From assembly GCA_937958625.1 (NCBI GenBank), contig CALGNO010000028.1, positions 1 through 44,445 of the forward strand: 44,445 nucleotides of DNA, read 5' to 3'. Each line of letters begins with the position of its first letter. The first letter of the stretch is position 1. The position numbers and the translations under genes are program-made. This document shows positions 8,191 through 15,500 of this stretch, piece by piece. The stretch comes from an uncultured Neomegalonema sp. (GTDB taxonomy: Bacteria > Pseudomonadota > Alphaproteobacteria > Rhodobacterales > Rhodobacteraceae). Below the pieces are notes generated by a model. That model was given only the letters and a program-made list of their open reading frames with translations. It ran no database searches and had not been told where the DNA came from.

Positions 8191-9572
8191 CGGCTCACCG
8201 CCCTACGAATATGCGCCTGTACCGTCGCAAGGTCATTGGCCAGCACCGTCACCCGTTCCTCGCGATCATAGAGGTCGGCCATGTGAGGCGGCAGGTCCGC
8301 GATTTGCCCGGTCGCCTCGCGCACCGCATCGGGGAACTTTGCCGGATGCGCACAGGCGAGGGAAACCACCGGCCCTTCAACGGTCCAGTCCTGTGCTCCG
8401 GCAACCGCCACCGCCGTATGCGGGTCGATGACCATGCCGGTATCGGACAGGATGCCCGCGATGGTTTCCTTGACCCGTTGCTGGTCGATGCGAGCGGAGT
8501 CGAAATCTTCGCGCAGGTGATCGAGTTGACCTTGGGACAGCGAAAACGCCCCGGTCGTTGCCAGATCATCCATCATCGCCGCCACCGCCGCGCCGTCGCG
8601 GCCCGTCAACTCGAACACCAGACGTTCGAAGTTAGAGCTGACCTGAATATCCATGCTCGGCGAGCTGGTCTGGGTGGTCTCGGCCTTCTCATAGCGGCCC
8701 GTCTGCGCCGTGCGGTGCAGGATGTCGTTTTCGTTGGTGGCGATCAGCAGACGCCCGACGGGAAAGCCCATCTGCTTGGCGACATAGCCCGCGAAAATAT
8801 CGCCAAAATTACCCGTCGGCACCGAATAGTTGACCGGCCCGGTACTCGCCAACGCGACGGACGAGGTCGCGTAGTAGACCACTTGCCCCAGAATTCGCGC
8901 CCAGTTGATCGAGTTCACCGCGCCGAGATTCATGCCATCCCGGAAGGCGTGGTCGTTGAACATCGCCTTCACGAGCGCCTGACAGGCGTCGAAATCGCCC
9001 TCGACTGCAATCGCGTGGACATTGGCATCGGTCGGCGTCGTCATCTGTCGCCGCTGCACCTCGGAGGTGCGACCATGGGGGTAGAGGATAAAGACATCGG
9101 CGCGCTCGCGGCCTTTAAACGCTTCCATCGCCGCTGACCCGGTATCGCCCGACGTCGCGCCGACAATGCAGACACGCGCGTTCCGCTTTTCGAGGATATG
9201 CTCGAACAACAGGCCGATCACCTGCATCGCAAGATCCTTGAAGGCCAGCGTCGGACCGTGGAACAGCTCCATCAACCAGCGATCATCGACAATCTGCCTG
9301 ACTGGCACGATGGCCCGGTGGGCGAAATCGGCATAGGCGCGGTTGACGAGATCGACCAGCGTTTCGTGGTCGATGGCACCGCCGGTAAAGGGCAGGATCA
9401 CCCGCGCCGCGACCTCGGCATAGGGCAGGCCGGCGAGGTCGAGGATGTCTTCCTCGCTGAACTCCGGCCATGCCTCGGGCACGTAGAGACCGCCGTCGCG
9501 CGCGAGGCCCGCGAGAACCGCGTCCTCGAAATCAAGCGTTTCGGCCTTGCCGCGTGTGCTGACGTATTTCAC
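8187..9572 (-). CDS. thrC: Threonine synthase
   Basis: PLP-dependent enzyme that converts O-phosphohomoserine to threonine, the last step of threonine biosynthesis. The 461 residues begin MKYVSTRGKAETLDFEDAVL, typical of the class, with the PLP lysine at Lys112 in GPTLAFKDLAMQ and the phosphate-binding region GATSGDTGSAAMEAF. The start is GTG at 9572, preceded by a GGGGAG ribosome site. Only about 70 bases separate it from the SURF1 gene upstream. The pairing of thrC with the cytochrome oxidase cluster and an M16 peptidase is a recurrent alphaproteobacterial arrangement. Confidence 0.96.
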   Translation of the reverse strand: MKYVSTRGKAETLDFEDAVLAGLARDGGLYVPEAWPEFSEEDILDLAGLPYAEVAARVILPFTGGAIDHETLVDLVNRAYADFAHRAIVPVRQIVDDRWLMELFHGPTLAFKDLAMQVIGLLFEHILEKRNARVCIVGATSGDTGSAAMEAFKGRERADVFILYPHGRTSEVQRRQMTTPTDANVHAIAVEGDFDACQALVKAMFNDHAFRDGMNLGAVNSINWARILGQVVYYATSSVALASTGPVNYSVPTGNFGDIFAGYVAKQMGFPVGRLLIATNENDILHRTAQTGRYEKAETTQTSSPSMDIQVSSNFERLVFELTGRDGAAVAAMMDDLATTGAFSLSQGQLDHLREDFDSARIDQQRVKETIAGILSDTGMVIDPHTAVAVAGAQDWTVEGPVVSLACAHPAKFPDAVREATGQIADLPPHMADLYDREERVTVLANDLATVQAHIRRAVSR

Positions 9573-9645
9573 GAAATTCTCCCCGGATAATGACCCGGAC
9601 CCTAAGCATTTCAGACGCGTCGCGAAACTGCTTTTCGTGCGCAGG

Positions 9646-10350
9646 TCATGTCGCCTGGCGCTCGCGCATCGTCTTGCGCATCCAGAAAAACGACATCAGC
9701 GCCCAGACCGCCGCAATCGCGAACCACTGGATTGCGTAGGGCAAGTGCTGGTTGCGGATATTCACCTGCGCTTCGCTGCCCCGGGGCCAGCCGGGACCGT
9801 CGGTTTTTGCCGCCTGAATCATGACCTCGTCGGTGTTCATAAACGCCGCCAGCTTTTCCACCTCGCGAGAATAGAACTCGCGCTTAGCTGGGTCATGATC
9901 CAACGTCCATGCACTCGTATCGTCGGGCCAACGCAGGACGCCGGTCACTTCGGTCGGTGCATCCATGCGGGTATCTGTGCGTTTCGCAGGATCGCGGACG
10001 GCTTGAGGAACATAGCCTCGATCCACCAGAATACGGCGGCCATCGGTCGTCTCGAACGGGGTAATGATGTTAAAGCCCGGTCCCTGAACCGGAAACGAGG
10101 TCAGGAAATAGCTCTCGTCCTCGTTCAAAAACCGGCCCGTCGCCGTCACCCGCATGTAGTTGTCACGCTCGGGGTCGAGGCTGTCCGGCAATGGGCGCGG
10201 CGGAGCAAGCAGCCGGTTTTCAGCCTCGGCAATCACCTCGTTTTTCCACTGAACCTTGCCGAATTGCCAGACACCGAGGGCGATCAGAAGACAAAAACCG
10301 CCGAGGCCGACAATCAGCGGCCCCAGCGGCAAACGGTTTTTCAAGCTCAC
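9646..10350 (-). CDS. SURF1 family cytochrome oxidase assembly protein
   Basis: Inner-membrane protein that helps insert heme a into subunit I of cytochrome c oxidase. About 234 residues with one transmembrane helix at each end: an N-terminal one containing GLGGFCLLIALGVWQFGKVQW and a C-terminal one after the signature NQHLPYAIQWFAIA. The middle has the family's VTATGRF, LVDRGYVP and VTGVLRWP blocks. The reading frame stays open to 10515 inside the subunit III gene, but a GTG at 10350 (or TTG at 10362), just after the subunit III stop, gives the normal length; neither has a strong ribosome site. Confidence 0.9.
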   Translation of the reverse strand: MSLKNRLPLGPLIVGLGGFCLLIALGVWQFGKVQWKNEVIAEAENRLLAPPRPLPDSLDPERDNYMRVTATGRFLNEDESYFLTSFPVQGPGFNIITPFETTDGRRILVDRGYVPQAVRDPAKRTDTRMDAPTEVTGVLRWPDDTSAWTLDHDPAKREFYSREVEKLAAFMNTDEVMIQAAKTDGPGWPRGSEAQVNIRNQHLPYAIQWFAIAAVWALMSFFWMRKTMRERQAT

Positions 10351-10372
10351 AGGTTCGGTCAACGCCGGGCGA

Positions 10373-11233
10373 TCAGTGGCCGAAACTGAAGAAGGTCGCG
10401 CTGCCGATATAGATCGACGCGAACAGGAACAGCCACACCACATCGACGAAGTGCCAATACCACGCGGCGGCCTCGAACCCGATATGCTTTTCGGCGGTGA
10501 AGTGACCGCGACCAACGCGCACGAGGCAGACGATCAGGAAAATCGTCCCGACGAACACGTGGAAGCCGTGGAAACCCGTCGCCATGAAGAACGACGCGCC
10601 GTAATAGGTCGATTGCAGGGTCAGCCCGTGGTGATAGGCCTCCATATACTCGACCGCCTGACACATCAGGAAGATCGCACCGAGCAGGCAGGTTGCCGCC
10701 AGCGTCCAGAAAATCTTCTTGCGGGTCTCGCCGACTTCACCGTCATTTTCGCGCATTTCGATCAGGTAGTGGTGCGCAGCGGTCAGGGTGCAACCGGACA
10801 GCAGCAGGATCAGCGTGTTGATGAAGGGAAGGCCCCACGGGTTAAAGGCGTGCACGCCCTCTGGCGGGAACATGCCCCCCTCGGCAAACTGTGCCGTTTC
10901 CGGCTGCACAAACAGCGCATAGCGGAAAAAGCTCCAGAACCAGGCCACGAAGAACATGACCTCGGAAATGATGAACAGGATGAAGCCATAACGCAGGCCG
11001 ATCCGCACCACGGGCGTATGATCCGCCCCGTTGCGCGACTCTTTCACCACATCGGCCCACCAGCAATACATCACCACCACGACGCCCACGAGGCCAAGCA
11101 AGGCGAAAATCGGGGTGATGTCGCGCATCCAGAGCACGAGACCGACCAGCATGACGAGACCACTGATCGAGCCGACGAAGGGCCACGGACTGGGATTGAC
11201 GATGTGATAGTCGTGATTTTTCGCGTGGGCCAT
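10373..11233 (-). CDS. ctaE: Cytochrome c oxidase subunit III
   Basis: Seven-helix integral subunit of the aa3-type oxidase, which stabilises the catalytic core. The 286-residue frame starts MAHAKNHDYHIVNPSPWPF; an upstream in-frame ATG at 11248 is less likely. Family signatures visible include the EVMFFVAWFWSFFRYAL helix with the conserved Glu, PEGVHAFNPWGLPFINTLILL, the GFHGFHVFVGTIFL block and the C-terminal YWHFVDVVWLFLFASIYI helix. It sits between ctaG and SURF1 in the oxidase operon. Confidence 0.97.
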   Translation of the reverse strand: MAHAKNHDYHIVNPSPWPFVGSISGLVMLVGLVLWMRDITPIFALLGLVGVVVVMYCWWADVVKESRNGADHTPVVRIGLRYGFILFIISEVMFFVAWFWSFFRYALFVQPETAQFAEGGMFPPEGVHAFNPWGLPFINTLILLLSGCTLTAAHHYLIEMRENDGEVGETRKKIFWTLAATCLLGAIFLMCQAVEYMEAYHHGLTLQSTYYGASFFMATGFHGFHVFVGTIFLIVCLVRVGRGHFTAEKHIGFEAAAWYWHFVDVVWLFLFASIYIGSATFFSFGH

Positions 11234-11273
11234 AATTCTTCGCTCCATCCGCCGCCGAAATGCGGCGACTCCC

Positions 11274-11858
11274 TCAGTTTAGCGTGCGTCCCTCGTTGGC
11301 AATCGCTGCCATTTCCGGGTCGCTTATTTCTGTTTCGTAGAATGTATACGAGAGCGTGATGCCCTGCACCTCTTCCGTTTCGCGATCATCGCGAATTTCC
11401 GGGTCGATGTAGAAAGATACGGGCATCTCGACGCTTTCGCCCGGCTGCAAGACCTGTTCGGTGAAGCAGAAGCAATCCATCTTCACGAAATACTGGCCGA
11501 TCTTCAGCGGCGTGACGTTGAAGGTGGATGTACCCGCCACAGGCACGTCGGAATTGTTCGTGGCCGTGTAGAAGGCCAGGCCCGACTCGCCGATGGGCAG
11601 CGTCATCTCGGTCTGTACTGGCTTGAAGGTCCAGGGCAGTTTCTTGTCGATATTGGCGTCAAAACGCACGGTGATGGTCTCGTCCAGCACCCGCTCGGAG
11701 GCGACATCGCCGCGCAAAGGCGTGCCGCCAAAGCCGGTTATCCGGCAAAACGCCTCGTAAAGAGGAATGGCGGCGAAGGACAGACCGACCATGAAGACGG
11801 CAACCCCGCCCAGCATCGTCGCGGTGCGCGCGTTTGAACGAGGCGCGGTGTCGCTCAT
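11274..11858 (-). CDS. ctaG: Cytochrome c oxidase assembly protein CtaG (Cox11)
   Basis: Copper chaperone that delivers CuB to subunit I of cytochrome oxidase on the periplasmic side. It has 194 residues: a short cytoplasmic tail, one N-terminal transmembrane helix (residues about 15-33) and a periplasmic immunoglobulin-like domain. The diagnostic copper ligands Cys129 and Cys131 lie in MDCFCFTEQ, with a further Cys38 after the helix (AFCRITGFGG). Its ATG overlaps the stop of the 43-residue membrane protein gene by four bases. Confidence 0.96.
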   Translation of the reverse strand: MSDTAPRSNARTATMLGGVAVFMVGLSFAAIPLYEAFCRITGFGGTPLRGDVASERVLDETITVRFDANIDKKLPWTFKPVQTEMTLPIGESGLAFYTATNNSDVPVAGTSTFNVTPLKIGQYFVKMDCFCFTEQVLQPGESVEMPVSFYIDPEIRDDRETEEVQGITLSYTFYETEISDPEMAAIANEGRTLN

Positions 11859-11986
11859 CCCGCCACCTGCTCGGTGAACTTCGCGATGCTGACGAAGAAG
11901 ATCAGCGCGACGAAGGCGAAAAGCAGTCCGCCCACCAGCAGGTTACGGGGCCAGCGACGGCGATGGACTTCATGTTCTTTCATCAT
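11855..11986 (-). CDS. Small single-span membrane protein of the oxidase operon (CoxF-like)
   Basis: A 43-residue protein missed by length filters. It starts MMKEHEVHRRRWPRN, has one transmembrane helix of about 20 residues and ends SIAKFTEQVAG. It sits in the gap between heme o synthase and ctaG, where alphaproteobacteria commonly encode a small oxidase-associated protein (called CoxF or similar); that assignment rests on position and shape, not on a recognised motif. Its stop overlaps the ctaG start (ATGA), and six bases separate it from the ctaB stop, so it is clearly part of the operon. Confidence 0.8.
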   Translation of the reverse strand: MMKEHEVHRRRWPRNLLVGGLLFAFVALIFFVSIAKFTEQVAG

Positions 11987-11992
11987 GGCGCG

Positions 11993-12937
11993 TTATCCCA
12001 CCAGAACCCGGATCACAGCATCAAGCAGCAGTGCAGAGAAGATCGCGGCAAGATAGTGCAGCGACACGCCGAACAGCTTTTTCTCGGCGGCAAAGTTATC
12101 GCCCTCGGCGGTCGCATCGTCGCGCTTCCACACGATCCATGCCCAGCGCAGAAACCACGCATTCATCGCCACAGCCGCGACGGCATAGACGGGGCCGCCA
12201 ACGGGGGTGAAGAGGATGCCGAGGCTGGAAACGGCCAGCAGGACGGAATAGATGAAAATCTGCCGCCGCGTCACCGTCGTGCCAGCCACCACCGGCAGCA
12301 TCGGCACTTCGGCAATCGCATACTCACTACGCCGCCACAGGGCCAGTGCCCAGAAATGCGGCGGGGTCCAGAGGAAGATGATGCCGAACATCAGCAGCGG
12401 GGCGAGGTCGATTGTGCCGGTCACGGCAACCCAGCCGACCAGCGGCGGGAAAGCACCAGCGGCACCGCCGATGACGATGTTTTGCGGCGTCCAGCGCTTC
12501 AGCCACATCGTATAGGGCACGGCATAGAACCAGATCGTGAAGGCGAGCAGAGCCGCGGCCAGAACACCGCCGAAAACCGCCAGCATCGCGACCGAAATTA
12601 CCGAAAGACCAAGGCCAAGGTTCAACGCATCGGCGGGAGAAACGCGTCCATCGGGGATCGGACGTTTCACCGTGCGCTTCATCTTCGCGTCGATGTCGGC
12701 ATCCCACCACATATTGAGCGCGCCGGAAGCACCCGCACCGACAGCGATACAAAGGAGCGACGCGAAGCCTATAATCGGATTGACCGAAACCGGCGCACAC
12801 AGCATCCCGACAAGCGCCGTGAAGACCACGAGCGACATGACGCGCGGTTTCAGCAGCGCGAAATAGTCGGCAATCTGAGGCTCGTCAGCACGAGCGCCCC
12901 GCGCGGTGTACTCAGCATTCATGTCGATGTCGCTCAC
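11993..12937 (-). CDS. ctaB: Heme o synthase (protoheme IX farnesyltransferase)
   Basis: Integral membrane prenyltransferase that attaches a farnesyl group to heme b, giving heme o, the precursor of heme a. The 314 residues include the prenyl-diphosphate-binding NxxxDxxxD motif (Asn75, Asp79, Asp83) in GALNMWWDADIDAKM, followed by RTVKRPIP, and the second conserved loop around YAVPYTMWLKRWTPQNIVIGG. Seven to nine hydrophobic helices are apparent. The start is GTG at 12937 with an AAGGGG ribosome site six bases upstream; a weaker ATG lies at 12922. Nine bases separate it from ctaC. Confidence 0.97.
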   Translation of the reverse strand: MSDIDMNAEYTARGARADEPQIADYFALLKPRVMSLVVFTALVGMLCAPVSVNPIIGFASLLCIAVGAGASGALNMWWDADIDAKMKRTVKRPIPDGRVSPADALNLGLGLSVISVAMLAVFGGVLAAALLAFTIWFYAVPYTMWLKRWTPQNIVIGGAAGAFPPLVGWVAVTGTIDLAPLLMFGIIFLWTPPHFWALALWRRSEYAIAEVPMLPVVAGTTVTRRQIFIYSVLLAVSSLGILFTPVGGPVYAVAAVAMNAWFLRWAWIVWKRDDATAEGDNFAAEKKLFGVSLHYLAAIFSALLLDAVIRVLVG

Positions 12938-12946
12938 GATATCCCC

Positions 12947-13861
12947 TTATTCGGAAAGCGTGTTTGCGGCGAATTCGGTCTTCGAGGTCAACGGGCCATT
13001 CGCGACTTCTTCGACTTCGCGCAGACGCTTGGCGAAATCTTCCTTGGCGACAACTTCGACCTCGATGGGCATGTAGGAGTGCCCGCGACCACAAAGCTCG
13101 GAACACTGGCCGTAATAGGTGCCGGTTTCACGCGCCTTGAACCATGCCTCGCCCAGCGTACCGGGGACTGCGTCGCTCTTGATACCGAAGGCCGGAACCG
13201 CGAAGGCGTGGAGCACGCCGCCCGCTTCGGATGTGATCTGTACACGCACGATGCTGTCGACAGGGACGACCATCGGGGCGGTGGTTTTCAGCTTCCAGAG
13301 AGCGAGGGTCGGAATTTCTTCCTCGCTTGCACCCTCGGCCTTCATGCCCGCAACCATCTCGTCATAGGTCGAATAGCCGCCGCCAGCCATATAGCTACTA
13401 TAGGCGATCTGCTCGCCATCGATTTCATATTCGTAATCCCACCACCAACCGGAGGCGCCGATGGCCTTGACCGTGACATCCGAGGGCGGAACCGTCTCGG
13501 CCTTGTAGAGGAACTTGATAGAGGGATAAGCGATGCCCACCAGGATCAGCACGGGGATCAGGGTCCAGGCGACCTCGATCGGTGTATTGTGGGAAAACCG
13601 CTTCGGCTCAGGATTGCGCTTTTCGCTAAAGCGCCAGCAGGTATAGCCCAGCAGGATCGTGACGAAGATCGTGATGATCGCGGCAACCCAGTGCAAGCCG
13701 ACGGAAAGGCCGATCAGCTCTTCCATGAGGCTGGTGCCCGCATCCTGATAGCCGAAGCCCCAAGCCGCCGGAACGCCCTTGTCCTGTGCCATCGCTGCAC
13801 CTGAGGACGCGACCGCGCCCAGTACCGTTGCCAGTCCGATCAGGCGATTTCCACTTCGCAT
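12947..13861 (-). CDS. ctaC: Cytochrome c oxidase subunit II
   Basis: Carries the binuclear CuA centre that takes electrons from cytochrome c. The 304-residue form starts at the ATG at 13861 (GGAG ribosome site nine bases upstream) and begins with a signal peptide ending AMA|QDKG near residue 25. Two transmembrane helices follow, then a periplasmic cupredoxin domain. CuA ligands are His218, Cys253, Glu255, Cys257, His261 and Met264 in the GQCSELCGRGHSYMP segment. The open frame extends to 14236, but that part overlaps the tldD gene on the other strand and is not credible. It is the first gene of the long minus-strand unit and divergent from tldD. Confidence 0.97.
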   Translation of the reverse strand: MRSGNRLIGLATVLGAVASSGAAMAQDKGVPAAWGFGYQDAGTSLMEELIGLSVGLHWVAAIITIFVTILLGYTCWRFSEKRNPEPKRFSHNTPIEVAWTLIPVLILVGIAYPSIKFLYKAETVPPSDVTVKAIGASGWWWDYEYEIDGEQIAYSSYMAGGGYSTYDEMVAGMKAEGASEEEIPTLALWKLKTTAPMVVPVDSIVRVQITSEAGGVLHAFAVPAFGIKSDAVPGTLGEAWFKARETGTYYGQCSELCGRGHSYMPIEVEVVAKEDFAKRLREVEEVANGPLTSKTEFAANTLSE

Positions 13862-13895
13862 ACCGTCTCGCTCCATTCCTGCGGGATTAGGCACA

Positions 13896-13901
13896 ATTGT
13901 A
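13896..13901 (-). promoter_or_regulatory. Possible -10 box of ctaC
   Basis: On the minus strand this reads TACAAT, a good -10 hexamer, about 35 bases before the ctaC ATG. No convincing -35 hexamer is visible at 16-18 bases, so this is a weak call. The remaining 226-base divergent ctaC/tldD region shows no other clear site. Confidence 0.2.
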
Positions 13902-14087
13902 CCGATTTGCCGCTGAGTCTTTCGTGTTGCCGCGTTGAAGCACACACATAGGAGACACGCAAGTATCGCCCACGCGGCACGGTGCCGCGAGGGGTGTTTC
14001 GCCGGTGGAGTCCGCACGCTTTCCACAACGCGCTTGCCACGGCGGGGGGCGCACCGCATGTATCGACGGCAATCAAGGAGCGTATCC

Positions 14088-15500
14088 ATGCCGTTCGACC
14101 CCTTCGCCACCGATCTGAACCCCGAAACCGCCCGCGCCATTCTGGCCGAGGCCCTATCCGGGGCCGATGACGGCGAGTTGTTTCTGGAACGGCGGCGGGG
14201 CGAGAGCCTGCTGTTCGATGATGGCCGCTTGCGCAATGCCAGTTACGATTCCGGCGAGGGCTTTGGCTTGCGCGTGGTTTCCGGCGAGGGCGTCGGCTAT
14301 GCCCATTCGGACGAGCTGTCGATTGAGGCGCTGAAACGCGCGGCAGATGCGGCGGCGGCGATCAAGACCGGGGCATCGGCGGTTTATTCCGAGGCCCCGC
14401 GTGCCACCAACCGCAAGCTCTATGGCGATGAAAGCCCGCTGGAAGGGCCTGATTTTGCCGCCAAGGTCGCGCTGCTGCGTGAAGTCGATGCGTATCTGCG
14501 CGAGAAAGACCCCCGCGTCGTGCAGGCGACGACGTCTCTCGCGGGGGAATTGCAGGAAATCGAGATCATGCGCGCCGATGGCCATCGCATCCGCGATACC
14601 CGCCCCCTTGCCCGCATCAACGTGTCGGTGATCGTCGAGGAAGGCGGGCGGCGCGAGACCGGCTCGGCGGGCGGCGGCGGGCGCATCCCCTACGGTGCGT
14701 TGATCGACGAGAGCAACTGGAAGCATCTGGCCGACGAGGCGCACCGCAAGGCCCTCGTCAGCCTGGAGGCACAGGACGCCCCCGGCGGCGCGATGCAGGT
14801 GGCGCTTGGACCGGCCTGGTGCGGCGTGATGCTGCACGAGGCGGTGGGGCACGGGCTGGAGGGCGACTTCAACCGCAAGAAGTCCAGCGCCTTTGCCGGT
14901 CTCATGGGCGAGATGGTCGCCGCCAAGGGGGTCACCGTCGTTGATGACGGCACGATCCCGGACCGGCGCGGTTCGATTTCCATCGACGATGAGGGCGAGC
15001 AGTCAAACTGCACGACGTTGATCGAAGATGGCAAGCTGGTCGGTTATATGCAGGATCGCCAGAATGCCCGACTGATGGGGGTTGCCTCCACCGGTAACGG
15101 GCGACGTCAAAGCTATGCCCATGCACCGATGCCGCGCATGACGAACACATATATGCTTGGCGGCGATGCGGCCCCCGAAGACGTGGTCGCGGCGGTGAAG
15201 GACGGCATCTATGCCGTGGATTTCGGCGGCGGTCAGGTCGACATCACCAACGGCAAGTTCGTTTTCTCCTGCACCGAGGCTTACCGGGTCAAGAACGGCA
15301 AGATTCTTCACCCGATCAAGGGCGCAACCCTGATTGGCGATGGCGCGACCGCAATGAAGAAGGTCCGCATGGTCGCCAACGACATGGCCCTCGATAACGG
15401 CATCGGCATGTGCGGCAAACAAGGCCCGTGGGTGCCGGTCGGCGTCGGCCAACCGACGATGCTGATGGATGATATCGTCGTCGGGGGGCGCGGGGATTGA
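14088..15500 (+). CDS. tldD: Metalloprotease TldD
   Basis: Zinc metalloprotease subunit that with TldE/PmbA forms a heterodimer degrading unfolded peptides and maturing some peptide natural products. The 470 residues include the HExxxH zinc motif (His250, Glu251, His255) in VMLHEAVGHGLEGDFN, and the C-terminal cysteine-bearing IGMCGKQGPWVPVGVGQP block typical of TldD. The ATG at 14088 has an AAGGAG ribosome site seven bases upstream; the open frame upstream to 13935 is not convincing. No tldE/pmbA is seen in the window. The next gene is convergent and begins its stop codon at the very next base. Confidence 0.96.
   Translation: MPFDPFATDLNPETARAILAEALSGADDGELFLERRRGESLLFDDGRLRNASYDSGEGFGLRVVSGEGVGYAHSDELSIEALKRAADAAAAIKTGASAVYSEAPRATNRKLYGDESPLEGPDFAAKVALLREVDAYLREKDPRVVQATTSLAGELQEIEIMRADGHRIRDTRPLARINVSVIVEEGGRRETGSAGGGGRIPYGALIDESNWKHLADEAHRKALVSLEAQDAPGGAMQVALGPAWCGVMLHEAVGHGLEGDFNRKKSSAFAGLMGEMVAAKGVTVVDDGTIPDRRGSISIDDEGEQSNCTTLIEDGKLVGYMQDRQNARLMGVASTGNGRRQSYAHAPMPRMTNTYMLGGDAAPEDVVAAVKDGIYAVDFGGGQVDITNGKFVFSCTEAYRVKNGKILHPIKGATLIGDGATAMKKVRMVANDMALDNGIGMCGKQGPWVPVGVGQPTMLMDDIVVGGRGD

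Noticed and set aside
11834-13804. Long plus-strand open frame of 656 codons across the oxidase genes
   Set aside because: It is the antisense shadow of ctaB, ctaG and ctaC, each of which has unmistakable family motifs; the frame has no recognisable domain and a His/Arg/Asp-rich composition typical of GC-rich antisense.
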